A stretch of DNA of 64,000 nt, taken from assembly GCA_037127255.1 (NCBI GenBank), contig JBANSL010000003.1, forward strand, positions 43,081,314 to 43,145,313, read 5' to 3'. Under the pieces are notes generated by a model. It had not been told where the DNA came from, searched no databases, and saw nothing but the letters and a program-made list of their open reading frames with translations. The position numbers and the translations under genes were made by a program. Positions 31,788-43,887 of the stretch are shown piece by piece (the stretch's first letter is position 1; every line of letters starts with the position of its first letter). Origin of the DNA: Persicaria tinctoria. Its lineage: Eukaryota > Streptophyta > Magnoliopsida > Caryophyllales > Polygonaceae.

Positions 31788-32432
31788 TTAGAGTATTGAC
31801 ATATGTATGAAAAGCATGAGTAGGTAATAAAAAGACGTTTGAAGTCGTACCGCGGCAAAATGGTCTTGGTTTCCGATGCAGGCTACACCAAGAGTTGCTG
31901 ATTGGGGAGGGTTGTTAGCAGATGTCGGCGAGATCATGGGAAGACATGTGAACGGATGATGCCAAGCTAGGACGACGAGAGGAATCTGATATACCGTCGC
32001 AAATACTAAACCCATGATGGGTAGCTCTATCCACCGTCTCCTATCACCATGTGTGGCTCCGGCCCATCTCTGGTAGTCGACGAACTGCTGAAATTGGTAC
32101 TCTCCCGTATAACAACCGACATACAGATCGGCGTGATCCTCCAAGTGATTGCATAGTAACGTTTTGAGTTCCGGGAAAGCAGTCTTGCCGATCGGTGATG
32201 TCAAAGCCGCCAAAGCACTGTAGCCACAATGACCATCTCCAAAAGTGTCCCTCACCGTCTCAATATGACCGAACATGAAGGGATCAACGTTGTTTCGACC
32301 CCAGTTGAACCCTCCGAACACATCATCACGTCCACGTCGAGCTGAGGTCGCTTGTGGACGAGGCCGAGCAGCATTTCGAGCAGCACGCGCTTCTTCTCTC
32401 TCAAACCTTTCCCTTACCTCCTCGTATGACAA
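31788..32432 (-). pseudogene. OTU-type cysteine-protease domain of a MULE/FAR1-like transposase
   Basis: The 214-aa frame has a basic/acidic N-terminus and then GDGHCGYSALAAL, the Asp/Cys catalytic motif of OTU proteases. It ends with NQDHFAAVRL, which supplies the family histidine. Length between the motifs (about 120 aa) fits plant OTU domains fused to MULE/FAR1-type transposases. It overlaps the transposase frame by about 19 bp in another frame, so a frameshift likely separated one protein. All three catalytic residues seem kept. Its role in transposons is not settled; OTU proteins usually remove ubiquitin. Confidence 0.72.
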
Positions 32433-32965
32433 CGGGTTGGTGCGGCAGGCATTCCTCGACCCCCGAGGCCCCCCTTCCTTCGAACGCTTGCTGATGAGGG
32501 TGGGTGCAGCTCATCCTCGCATACATCATTGGAAGCCGTGTATGAAGATGACATCTCATACGGCAGTGGGGTGTCATCGAGGTCAGTCCATGTCAAATCC
32601 ATCCAGAACGGGTGGATGTCCTCGGCGGGTATCGTCGTACCGGAGTTGACGTATGCCTGAATCTCATGGACACAAGGGCTCCCGTAACAAACCCTCCAAT
32701 GTCGGTTCGTGCATACCGGAGGAACCTTTTGGTTCACGACGTCCTGCCACATCTTGTACAGATAATCGAAGCACTTTTTGGAGATTAAAGTCTTTACCTC
32801 ATCGAAAAGGTTGACTTTATACGCCGCTGTTGGCCATTTGAAGCGGTCGATCTCCAAAGCAGTTTGCAGCTCATGCAGTTGATAATCATTGACTCTATGG
32901 ATTGCATCTATCACGATGCGGAAGTCACCAATCGATGAGTGAAGAACTTTTGCACCAAGAATGAA
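32414..32965 (-). pseudogene. C-terminal part of a MULE/FAR1-like transposase
   Basis: After a short unrelated start, the frame reads SIGDFRIVIDAIHRVNDYQL, then NRHWRVCYGSPCVHEIQAYV and IPAEDIHPFWMDLTWTDL. The C...PCVHEI block corresponds to the degenerate SWIM zinc-finger region that precedes the OTU domain in these plant proteins. The catalytic DDE core is missing. At the right end the sequence passes directly into LINE reverse-transcriptase sequence near 32985. Confidence 0.7.
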
Positions 32966-32969
32966 GAGA

Positions 32970-34228
32970 AACGGAGACATGGGATACTGTTGTTACACAT
33001 TCCATGATTAATTTGATAACTTGCTCATTAAATCCAAATTTTCTCATTATTGCCTCAGTGAAGGTCCAATCGACTCTATCATAAGCTTTCTCCATATCTA
33101 GTTTAATAGCAATCCAGCCATCTGCCCCTTTTCTAGATTTAAATGAATGAAAAATCTCATGTGCGATCAATATATTGTCATGAATGGCTCTACCAGATAC
33201 AAATGCTCCTTGAAACGGATGAATTAACTTATCGATCACTTTCTTAAGTCTCTTTGTTAAAATTCTCGATATTATTTTGTAGATTGTAGAGCATAGACTA
33301 ATGGGTCTATAGTCTGTTGTTTTGGATCGATTGTCACACTTCGGGAGAAGAGTGATGAATGTATGATTAATCTGTCGAAGTAGTCTTCCTGAATGGAAAA
33401 AGGCTTTGATAGATTTGATCACATCAGTGCCAACAATGTCCTAGGACGATATATAAAACTCAGCTGTCATTCCGTCAGGTCCTGGGGATTTATGGAGTCC
33501 AAAAGACCAAACCGCATTTTTTATTTCAGTATTAGATAGTTGTTGGGTAAGTGTCATGTTTTCCTCTTCAGTGATAGCGTGTGGAATTAGTTTTAGGTAC
33601 TCATTAAGAAGTGACATGTTTATCTATTCTTTTGAGAATCGTCTCTCAAAGTCATTTTTAATTTATCCCATAATATTTTCTTCACCTATAATATTTGTTC
33701 AAGCAGTCGTCGTGATATTTCTTATTATTTTCCTGTTTCGTCTCCCAGAAGCCACTCTATGAAAATACGCCTTATTTGAATCGGCGAGTCTAAGATGTTT
33801 TGACTTTGCTCTTTGTCCCCAATAATCTTTCTGGAATTTTAAGAGCTTTTCTTTTTTGTTGATCAGTTGTTTTTCGATTAAATTATCCTTACCCATCCTG
33901 GATCTACTATTTGATTGGATGTTGACCAGCTCTTTTTCCACAATTTGGATCTGACGAAAGATACTCCCGAAGGAGTTCCTGTACCATTCTTTAGCTTTTC
34001 CTTTTAGAATTTTTGTTTTATACATTAGTCTATACATTGCTGAACCATTGCACCTTACTCTCCATACTTGTTTAACAATGTTCCGAAAATCCCTCCTTTG
34101 TAGCCACATGTTTTCAAACTCAAACGGAGGTGGTGTGGATTTTCTTCCAAAACTCAGGCTTACAGAAATGGGACAGTGGTCAGACCCGGTAAAAACTCCG
34201 TTAAATGTTGATAAATCGGGGAACATTT
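32970..34228 (-). pseudogene. L1 LINE ORF2 fragment (end of endonuclease to reverse transcriptase)
   Basis: The piece begins with the end of the endonuclease (FTGSDHCPISVSLSF) and continues through the linker (WYRNSFGSIFRQIQIVEKEL, HLRLADSNKAYFHRV). The reverse transcriptase follows: SPGPDGMTAEFY-type entry, ITLLPKCDNRSKTTDYRPIS, FVSGRAIHDNILIAHE, IKLDMEKAYDRVDW. It stops at about 32990, before the YADD box. Stops and shifts lie near 33700-33420. It may be the downstream half of the fragment at 54373-54851. Confidence 0.85.
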
Positions 34229-34307
34229 CAAGTAGGGGTGGGCGCGGGACGAGACGGGACGGAGATCGTCCGGCGTCCCGTCCCGCGTAATTTTTGCTGG
34301 ACAGGAC
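34216..34307. mobile_element. Fragment starting TAGGGGTGGGC (hAT-MITE-like), left of the Tat insertion
   Basis: The sequence agtaggggtgggcgcgggac followed by GGGACGG/CGTCCCG inverted motifs resembles the terminus of plant hAT-type MITEs. The Tat-lineage element inserted at 34307/34308 (duplication AGGAC). The other half, with the same cgggacgggac composition, continues at 49944-50035. No second terminus was found, so this remains tentative. Confidence 0.45.
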
Positions 34308-37300
34308 TGTTGAACAAAAATGCGCGAATAATTGTAAAACATATTTTATTTAATCTTTTAGAATTTGAGTTCGACCCCTTTTGGTTATCCTCTTGATTCG
34401 AAGTTGTATCGACACCAAGACTTAAGTGGTTTTGGTGATTTGGGCTGCACCCGAAATTTAACGGGTTGCCTACGTATCTCTTGGAAGAGAATCAAGCCTT
34501 ACGTAGTTCAGAGTGTTTGAATTTATTTGATCTTTTGGTTTTGGTGATTGAACCCGACAAGCTTGAGCTTTATGTCGGGTGTCCTACGTACCCGTTTGGA
34601 ACGGGATCAAATCACCCGTAGTTCTTTTAATAACAGATTTAATTCGACTTAGGATGGGCGACTGAATCCAATATATGTTAAATTTTAATATCGGACTTCC
34701 TACGTAACTCATAAAAGAGCATCAAATTTTCACGTAGTTCTTTTTTTAAGAACCGTTTGAATTTGAGAGAAATTTAATTTAGAGTTTTGACTCCGTTTTC
34801 TTTTTCCTCGTTTAGAGGTCAATTTTGTGACTAACCCACTAGAGTAAACCGGCAATGAAATTTTACGAGTTTCACTTTATGATTTTGTTAAACTCAATTT
34901 CTAATTTATGCCGATTATAATTCTTATATTTAAATGGGTAAGTTTAGTAATTAATCGAAAAAATTTCCCTTGAAAAGCTTAATGCCACGTTAAAAAAAAT
35001 CATCTTCTTTTTGTTTGTTTGCCGCAAGCCAGTGGGCTCTAGCCCAGTTCAGTTTTAATTTCATTGAGGCCCATTTTATTTAGCAAACAATCTGACCCAT
35101 GTTCTGCATTCTTTTCGTAGCAGCTTGGAGCTCTTTGGGTGCTGAAGACCCAGCGCCTCAATCGATCCCTCTTCAGAGAGCTAGGAGGAGAAACAGACCA
35201 CCAGCGCACACATTCACCGACACTTCCGGCTCCGTCGACGCCCGGTTTTGGAGAGTTTCAATTCGGGCACTTGTGTCGACCGAGAAGGGGCACGCAATGC
35301 CGCCTTGGCTAATTTCAGACTGAGCTCCCCCGATTTCGGTATGTTATAGGGCTCTTGTTCAAAAATCCCCAATCCCTAATTTAACGTTTTGATTTAATGT
35401 TTAGCTTGAGAAATTTGAATCTCGTCTTCCACCAATTTCTAATTGGGTACTCTATTTCCGGCTCGGCTGATTCTTTTCTAGAATCTGCGATTTTAGGTTT
35501 TTTTTTTTATTGGGATTAATCGACAAGGGAGGAGGAAACGCCTGGAGGTCGTCATTGGCTTCGTGCGTTCGACCTCGAGTGCTTGAAGGAGAAGGTGGCC
35601 GCAGGCGAAGTGAGGGCGGAGCGGCTCGAGCTTTGACACCCCAGAACGACCTTCTGGCAATTGAAGGCATCGAGAGTCTTTGGAAAGAGAATGTGCAACA
35701 GGTTTTCTTTCCTCCTTGCTTTGCGATTTGCCCTTTGATTTGAACCGATCTGGGCTTGGGAAACAATCGCTAGGATTGAGTTTGTTGATCGGTTAATTTG
35801 GTATTTTTTGTATGGGGTTTTTGGATTTAGGACGGCCATCAGAAGAATCAAAGTCAGAGTTCAAGGGGTTGAGAAGGGCAGTGCACCCGCTCGAGTGTGA
35901 CCCTACAATGCTGGAAACAACCGCTGTTTTGGCTTCTCGGCTTAGGTATGTCATTCCAACCTGTTTCTTTTTACTGAATTTGAATCTCAATTTTGTGCCT
36001 TGTGATAGACATATTTCGATTTAGGTATTTTGTTTTGGGGTTTCTCAAGGTTAGTTGCAATTTGGTAGCAACTAGGGATTTGGGATTTGTTTGATTCGGA
36101 CTACCCTTTAGAGCAATTATTTTACCCCACATGATATGCTTTGTTGGAGATAGCCCGGAGAAAGAATGTCCTGCTTGCTGATTTTTTAGTTTATGTCACA
36201 ACGTGAACTTGTGTGCTTGCCTTGATTGATGTAATTTGTTTTAGGGTTCTGCTGTTCGTGGGATTAGAGCATTGAGAAGGTTTGGCTTGTTGTCCTGTTT
36301 TGATGAACACCACTGAAATTTACATGAGCTCTATTAGCCCCCTTGATTTAGGCCAATCTCATCAGATGTTGCTCGATATATGTAACTGATGGTTTGTTGG
36401 CTTGACTGGTTTGCTTTGCTAATACTTTTCAGCAATTAGCTTCTTTCCCTCTCTTTTTTTATTTGATTTGGGGCTTTGCTAGCCAATTTGCACAGATTCA
36501 GTTTGAACAGAAAATCTGCGTGAGTTTTGTGAGCTTTGTTGCTGTTTTTTTTTCTTGAAAGCTTGTAGACTTAGCCTTGGAATGAGGCTTTGCGTCTCTG
36601 CATAAATTTTGACAGAAATTCACCCTTGTTTTAGGGTAAACCCCTTATTTGCTTAGGAAAATTATTGCCTTGAGGACTTTGTTGTGTGAAACTGAATTTG
36701 CTTGCAATTTGTTTCCTTGATTTGGCCGCCTAGTTTAGGGAAAATCCAGCATAAATTCTAGCCTGAATTAATCTTCTAGTTTAGGGGAAAATCCAGGAGC
36801 GTTTCACCCTGTTTTTTAGGGTTTGCTGATTCCAAAACCCAGGCCGCAAGCGAAAGCCAGTGACTTTGCAAGGGTGGGGTTTCGTGAATCGATTTTGATT
36901 TGCTGAGTTCGCCTTGTGTGCAATTGAACTGACTCGATCTACTGCGTTGAATTTGTCTCCTTTTGTTTGTTTGAGACTTGTTTGCCATTTGTGTGAACTT
37001 GTTGGCATGTTTAGAAGAATTGGGCAGCACTTTGCCCTCTTTTAAGGTTGTTTGTTGATCCCGAAACCCAGGCCGCAAGCGAAAGCCAGTGACTTTGCAA
37101 GGGCGGGGTTTCGTGGATCGATTTCGGCAGCATCTCGACTTTGTTTGAGGCAATTTGCTGACTCCGGAACCCAGGCCGCAAGCGAAAGCCAGTGACTTTG
37201 CAAGGGCGGGGTTTCGAGAGTCTATTTTGACAGATCTTCCTCTTCATTTGGAGGTACTTGTCGACTCCGAAACCCAGGCCACAAGCGAAAGCCAGTGACT

Positions 37301-38219
37301 TTGCAAGGGCGGGGTTCCGAGAGTCGGTAGGAACCAATGCTGATAGAACTACCTTGTTGCTCTTCTTTATGGTGATGGCTTTGTTTCTTTTTCTCTGCAG
37401 CTTTTTTCTTTCTTTGTGTGCTTTGTGCAGCCGTCTGTCTGTTCTCCTTTCTAACCCTAGACTTGGCCACCTTTTATAGGGAGAAGGGGCAGCTAAAGAT
37501 ATATCTTGTTTCCTTTTAAGATATATTTTTTTTCCTGATCTGGCTGATCTTCTATCTTTTTTTTCTCTAACTGCCGATTATTTTTTTAGCAGATAAGGAC
37601 ATATTTTTATTTACCTCATTCCCATATGATTTCATTCTAGAACTCACGTATGAAGACTTTTTCACTGAGTACCTTTCTACTTCTTTTCCTTTATTTTATT
37701 CCTTTTCCATCAATTTGCTATGTTGGGCCACTTTCAGCCCATGGATGCTAATTTTGAGCCCATCATACAAATTCTAAGCTCATTTAGTTATGCTGGCAAT
37801 GCAAATAGCATATATTAAATTTCTTTTTTTTTCCTTACGTGTATTTGACATCTCACGGAATGCTTGAATTGGCTAATTTTGCAGCTAAATAGTTCGCCCA
37901 TGAGAGCTCGAGGAAGCTTGAGTCATTTGTCGCATTTCGAGTAGAGTGACTGGCAAAGCTATGGGCTCTAGGGTCTAGCGATAACGGAATGAATCGCCAC
38001 TGTACCCTACAAACTCAACTGGTTATTGTACTGAATGTATAGCTTCAGTTTACGAGTTTGTTAGATATATGTATTTGATATGTAGCATACTCCACACATG
38101 CCTCGCTTGTTCGTAATTATTACAAACCAATTTTAAGTATCCATGAAAGCCTTCACGAGAATGACTTCATGAACACATATGATAACTTTTAATAAAACAC
38201 GAAAATTTACTCCGAAACA
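34308..38219 (-). repeat. Left (3') LTR of the Tat element, 3912 bp
   Basis: It begins TGTTGAAC and ends GAAACA. It contains about 950 bp (roughly 36457-37409) that the right LTR lacks, including the four repeats at 36837-37320. Confidence 0.92.
36837..37320 (+). repeat. Four tandem copies of a ~46-bp motif in the left LTR
   Basis: The unit aacccaggccgcaagcgaaa... through the ggggtttcg block occurs at 36837, 37065, 37169 and 37271. Spacings are 228, 104 and 102 bp, and the copies are nearly identical. The short minus-strand frames that repeat a Lys-Val-Thr-Gly-Phe-Arg pattern here are products of the repeat, not genes. Confidence 0.85.
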
Positions 38220-38236
38220 GATGCCCCCGAACTTTG
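38220..38236 (-). promoter_or_regulatory. Polypurine tract of the Tat element
   Basis: On the minus strand AAAGTTCGGGGGCATC abuts the 3' LTR end at 38219. Confidence 0.65.
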
Positions 38237-38745
38237 AATTTGTGAGAAGTTTGTCGAACAGATTCAAAGTTCACATTGATCTTTTGACCTCATTTGCTTT
38301 GGCCTTTGAAATGGGACAATATGGAGCTCGCATATGGGGCGTTTTATCCCGAATAAGCGTAATTTTCACGCGACGACCAGTGGAAGTTTGATCATCGTTG
38401 ACCAATCTCGAGACATTGCACTTGTATCCCCATGGAAAGGGGGAGATTGATGTTGTTTTTGTTTTTGGGGCTGCATCTACCATTATTGACTAGCTAGATT
38501 GCCTACGTACCCTCTTTATGAGGGATCAAGCCGTTCATAGTTCATTTTAGGCACCCTTTTCTTCACATATTCGACAGGGTGCTTCGGTTTCGGACTAATT
38601 TCAAGTCCATCCTTCTTCGTTCATTGAAATGGGATTATTTTTTTTCGCGACTGAGTTTGACATATTTTGGTTGTCAAACGTCCTACGTACTCCTTGTTGG
38701 AGATCAAGTCATGACGTAGTTCTGGGCACTTTCACTCTCGAGGCT

Positions 38746-40077
38746 TCACGTGAAATATTTCTTCACGAATTTTCCATTCACGCAGGAGTATACCACTTCG
38801 CCTTCGGCATTTGAGAGTTCATATGCCCCTTTAGGGAAAACTTTAGTCACCACATAAGGACCTTCCCATTTTGCTTCAAATTTGCCTTGAGATTTTTGGT
38901 TGATCACAATTGGTCGCCTGATGGTAAGGACCAAGTCACCAATACCGAATGAGCGAAATTTGACCCATTTATTGAATGCCCCAGCCACTTGGGCTTGGTA
39001 GATTTCCAGTTTTTGTTGTGTTGACAACCGATGCTCATCCAATGCTTCGAGTTCGGCCAGACGAATCTTGACATTCTCTTCCGGGTCGGTGAGCTGAACT
39101 GCAACTCTAAGAGATGGCAACTGAATTTCTAAGGGTAAAACAGCTTCAGACCCAAAGACCAGGTTGTAAGGCGTACAACCAGTCGATGTGCGTGTTGTTG
39201 TCCGATAAGCCCATAGTGCCTCCGGTAGCCGTTCATGCCAATCTCTTTTGGATTTTGACACCATCTTCTTTAGGATCTTGCATAGCACTTTATTAAATGC
39301 TTCTGCTTGACCATTTGATGACGGGTTATAGCTCGATGAGAAGCTATGCTTAAACCCAAACTTCTCACTCAACTTCACTAGTATCTGATTTTTGAAGTAG
39401 AGAGCGTTGTCTGAGATGATTTTTGAAGGAACTCCATATCGATAGATCAAGTGAGTCCTTATGAAGTTAGCGACTTATTTCGCTCCCACTTCCTTCAATG
39501 GTATGGCTTCTGCCCATTTTGAGAAGTAATCTGTAGCAGCCAGAATATATTGGTGTCCTCGAGAGGACGATGGTTTTATACACCCTACAACGTCGAGACC
39601 CCATGCATTAAATGGCCAGGACAAAGTCGTCGGGTGCAACAGTTGAGGAGGTTGGTGTATGAAGTGACTGTGAATTTGACAAGCGTGACAAGCTTTAGAA
39701 AAATCCATGGCATCTTTCATCATTGTTGTCCAATAATAGCCCAGTCGTTTGATTTGATTAGCTAATTTTGGACCGGCTTGATGCGCTCCGCATACCCCAG
39801 CGTGGGTTTCTGCGAGGATATATTTTGCTTCTTCATTTGACAAGCATCTTAATAACATTCCATCGAATGTCCTTCGATACAAAGTGTCATTCTTAAGTAG
39901 GAACCTTGACACTCGCCTTTTAACATCCACTCTCTTTTTAGCATCATCAGGAAGGACTTCATGACGAAGATACTCAATGAGCGGCTGCCGCCAGTCTGTT
40001 TCTTCTTCAACTTCATATACGGAAACGACATCCCCATCTTCGTTGGGCTCGGCTCTCTCCAAAGCTGACATAAGCAA
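38746..40077 (-). pseudogene. Tat integrase
   Basis: The zinc-binding region (HQAGPKLANQIKRLGYYW, CHACQIHSH) precedes the catalytic core, where GLDVVGCIKP and ISDNALYFKN supply the two Asp and QAEAFNKVL the Glu. The C-terminal region has FGIGDLVLTIRRP and GKFEAKWEGPYVV and ends YSCVNGKFVKKYF at 38746. A single in-frame TAA at about 39472 splits the core. Otherwise the frame is continuous with RNase H upstream, after a TGA near 40080. Confidence 0.9.
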
Positions 40078-40080
40078 ATG

Positions 40081-41232
40081 TCACTCCCCGATTGTAATCT
40101 CGATTTCTCTTTCACTTGGCAATGTCAGTGATGCGGCCAATTTAGCCAATGCATCTGCTTGGTCATTTTCGGACCTTGATATATGCACGATTTCTATCTG
40201 ACGGAACTGGTGCATGAGATGCCTAGCTCTTTGATGCAAAAGAAGCAGATTTGCGTTTTTTACTTCATACTGGCCATTCAGCTGCCTGATTACTAACTGA
40301 GAGTCACCAAACACCTTTAATGGGTCAGCGTTCATCTCAAGAGCTACCTCTAGGCCAATGATGAGTGCCTCGTACTCTGCCACGTTGTTTGTGCAATTTT
40401 CTAAAAGGGAAAATGAATAAGGCACTATTCCCTCGGTTGGGGTGATAAATACTATGCCCACTCCGGCCCCTCTTCTCTTTGCATCGCCATCAAAGTATAA
40501 CTGCCAAGATTTTCCTTCTGTCATGAAGACTTCTTCATCTGGCAAATCATCCACTAACTCCTTGTTATCGGGAGTAGGATGGGCGGCTAAGAAATCAGCT
40601 ATGACTTGCCCCTTGACCGCCTTTTGAGGCACAAATTTGATGTCAAAGGGAGCCAGAAGCATAGCCCATTTGGCTAGTCTTCCTGACAACACCGTCTTGG
40701 ACAAAATGTATCGCAAATGATCAGCTCTAGAGATTAATGTGATTTGATGAGACAAGAGATAATGTCGTAGCTTTTGGATAGCAAAGATCAACGCCAGACA
40801 TATCTTCTCCATAGCAGGATAATTTAGTTCTGCCCCAACCATCGTTCGGCTTATGTAGTACAAGGCATTTTCCTTTCCTTCATCATTATTTTGGGCTAAC
40901 ATTGCCCCTGGCAAATCATCCACTAACTCCTTGTTATCGGGAGTAGGATGGGCGGCTAAGAAATCAGCTATGACTTGCCCCTTGACCGCCTTTTGAGGCA
41001 CAAATTTGATGTCAAAGGGAGCCAGAAGCATAGCCCATTTGGCTAGTCTTCCTGACAACACCGTCTTGGACAAAATGTATCGCAAATGATCAGCTCTAGA
41101 GATTAATGTGATTTGATGAGACAAGAGATAATGCCGTAGCTTTTGGATAACAAAGATCAACGCCAGACATATCTTCTCCATAGCAGGATAATTTAGTTCT
41201 GCCCCAACCATCGTTCGGCTGATGTAGTACAA
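40081..41232 (-). pseudogene. Tat RNase H (partly duplicated) plus archaeal-type RNase H
   Basis: The first part is Ty3 RNase H (ALYYISRTMVGAELNYPAME, LISRADHLRYILSKTVLSGR). It is followed by a second RNase H fold typical of Tat elements (WQLYFDGDAKRRGAGVGIVF, NNVAEYEALIIGLEVAL, HISRSENDQADALAKLA). The 123-codon segment containing the catalytic RNase H region is present twice in tandem and in frame (see 40541-41278), so the protein would carry an extra half-domain. The frame is cut from the reverse transcriptase by one TAA at 41239 that the other repeat copy lacks. Confidence 0.88.
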
Positions 41233-41278
41233 GGCATTTTACTTTCCTTCATCATTATTTTGGGCTAACATTGCCCCT
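40541..41278 (-). repeat. 369-bp in-frame tandem duplication within RNase H
   Basis: 40541-40909 and 40910-41278 are almost identical (about five differences by eye). The period of 369 bp equals 123 codons. One difference turns a GAA codon of one copy into TAA in the other, which is the stop at 41239. Confidence 0.92.
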
Positions 41279-42543
41279 AACGACCGCTCAAGACTTGCGG
41301 TGTACAAGACTAAGGGTTTTCCCTGAACTGGTGCCATGAGGACTGGCGGGTCAGTCAAGTATTTTTTGATGCTGTCGAGAGCATTTTGACAAGCTTGGTC
41401 CCATATGAATGGAACATCTTTCTTTATCAACCTCAGAAAGGGTTGACACCTCCCCGTCAAATTTGAAATGAAACGCTGGATGTAGGCAAGTTTGCCTTGT
41501 AGACCTCGCAATTCACGAAGATTTCTCGGTGCTGGCATTTGCACGATTGTCTTGATTTTATCAGGGTCGATTTCTATGCCCCGTCCTGGAACAATGAAGC
41601 CAAGAAACTTGCCAGATGTCACACCAAAGGCACATTTCAGGGGATTCATCTTCAATTGGTGTTTTCGCAACCTCTCGAAGATTCTCTTGAGATCATCCAA
41701 ATGATCCTCTCTTTTCTTTGTTTTCACCACTAGGTCATCCACATAGCACTCAATGGTGTTGTGAAGCAGATCATGAAAGATCACCATCATGGCTCTTTGA
41801 TAGGTCGCTCCCGCATTTTTCAGACCAAAAGGCATTACTGTATAGCAATACGTGCCTAGAGGTGTTCGGAAAGCTGTTAGCTCTTCATCCTCGGGATGCA
41901 TTTTAATTTGATTATACCCCGAAAAGCCATCCATGAAGGATAGAGCTTGAAAACCCGTGATGGAATCAACCAACAACTCGGTTATTGGAAGAGGGAATTC
42001 ATCTTTGGGACATGCTTCATTTAAGTCCCGAAAATCCACATAGATACATAGCTGGCCGTTCTTCTTCTTGACGGGAACAATGTTTGCCAACCAGATTGGG
42101 TATTGGACCTCACGAATGAATCCAGCTTCAATGAGCTTGTTGACTTCAGCTTTAATCTGCACTGTCAGCTCGGGCCGAAAACGACGTTGGGCTTGCTTTA
42201 CTGGCTTTTCCTCTTCGGAGACAGATAGCTTGTGCATAGCCACCTTAGGATCCAAACCAGGCATGTCTTGATATCCCCAAGCAAACACATCTCTATATTC
42301 GGTGAGAAGATGCTCGTATGATCCTCTTTCTTCTTCCGTTAGCAAAGCACTAACGAATACGGGCTTAGGATCTTCTGTAGTCCCCAAGTTGATCTCTTGT
42401 AGTTTGTCAACCGTGGCTTGACCTCCGTCTTCCATTTCTGGCGGAGCAGGTTGGACAACATTAAGAAAATCCTGAGGATCTTCACTTGGCTCACTCCTTG
42501 TATAGGTCAACACCATATTTACTTCTTCTGTTTGGGCATCCAT
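41239..42543 (-). pseudogene. Tat reverse transcriptase
   Basis: Clear Ty3 motifs: VKKKNGQLCIYVDFRDLNEA, LSFMDGFSGYNQIKM, TYCYTVMPFGLKNAGATYQR, the catalytic box YVDD (IECYVDDLVVKT), FLGFIVPGRGIE and LRGLQGKLAYIQRFISN. The catalytic residues are intact and the 434-codon frame is open, so this domain could still be functional if read through. It is separated from the protease segment by a TAG near 42583 and from RNase H by a TAA. Confidence 0.92.
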
Positions 42544-42585
42544 GGGATCCTCATCTTTGTAAGTGGAGGTTTCTGGATTCTTATT

Positions 42586-43881
42586 CTACAACTTCCACTT
42601 TCTGGTTTTCTTGGTGTTGGCCTTCTTGTGTTTAGGCACGTTAACTCTTCCAAGCCTCTCGAACACAGAGACTCTTGGAGCACCTAACCCAAGTCTTTTG
42701 AAAACCGTGACTCGAGGTGCATTTGTCGTGTCTTGTGAGAACATATTTTGCTCTTGGCTTGTCAGAGTCATAGGCTTTAAGACATTAGCATACAATAACT
42801 CTCCCTCTTGAGAGATTTGCAGATCAACCATTGGGATCTCATTGAGAGATTTCCGCGAAGCTTTGCTTTTCAGTAGAGGTCTTGTCGCCTTAACTTTGAT
42901 GGCCTTATGATGCTTTGAAGAGGCTTGCTCGAATGGTGCCTTGGAAGACTCACCCTTGAACACCACCCTTATGTTTTCGTTTCTTTTATCTCCGAAATGT
43001 GTTTGAATGACCAACTTCTGCTTTGGAATGGATTGGTCGATTTTGCGGAGAGGACAAGTGTAGCTTGTCATTAGGGAGTGCATAGCCTTCTCTGCTGCAC
43101 TCAATGGCTTCTGGCCGGGTTGTCTCTTATCCTTGGGTGTGTATTTGAATAACACCTTCGGACGTGTCTCTGGCTCTTCTCTTCTTCGGACAAAGGAGAC
43201 TTTGGGTGATGGGGACTCTTCTTGGGCCATTGCTCCCTTTTGAGGATTGACATTTTTACTCTCCTCTTTCGCTTCCATACGTGGATTGGAGTTAGAGTGA
43301 ACGGTCTTGTAGAATTTGGGGTCTGCGTAATTAACGCTTTCACCTTTAAAAGGATCACTATCGACACGGATAGTCCTTTCATTTCCGTTTTCATCGGTGT
43401 ACTTCAAGCACTGATGAAGTGTAGAAGCAATCGACTTGCTGGCATGGAGCCATGGCCTCCCTAGCAAAGCGTTATAGGAGGTTCCAGCGTCGATGACATG
43501 GAAAAGAGCATCCTTGTAGAGATCGTCTAGAACCACTTTCAATGCAATGTCGCCCAAAGCTTTTTGCCCCACCTGGTTGAAACCTTGAATGGTGAGCAAT
43601 GTGGGCGACAGATGATCGACGGTCAATCCCATTGCTTCCAATACCCGTAAAGGTAATAGATTCACCGCAGACCCACAATCCAGTAGGATTCTGTTGATTT
43701 TTGCATCTCCAATCGTACCCGTGACATATAGGGGTCTATTGTGATCGGTGCTTCCTAATTGGAGGTCTCCGTCGGAGAACGTTATGGATGCCATGCATGA
43801 AGCACATTGAGATGGAGTGGGTAAAGTCACTTCATCAACCTCAACACGATCCACTTGGTCTTTGTAATCTTCTGGATCCAT
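42586..43881 (-). pseudogene. Tat protease segment
   Basis: The retropepsin motif is LLDCGSAVNLLPL, with ILLGRPW-like ALLGRPWLHASKSI downstream; the active Asp is present (DCGS variant). A long basic linker follows (KYTPKDKRQPGQKPLSAAEK, KKANTKKTRKWKL), then a TAG. It follows gag in the same frame across one TAA (43885-43887). Long linkers between protease and reverse transcriptase are usual in Tat elements. Confidence 0.85.
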
Positions 43882-43887
43882 AAGGGC

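Noticed and set aside
36837..37320. CRISPR array
   Set aside because: Plant DNA; repeats are irregularly spaced, spacers are related to each other, and the units lie in an LTR.
36776..37470. Minus-strand frames with a repeated peptide pattern that could look like a repeat protein
   Set aside because: They are translations of the four 46-bp LTR repeats, in different frames and without a common start; the right LTR lacks them.
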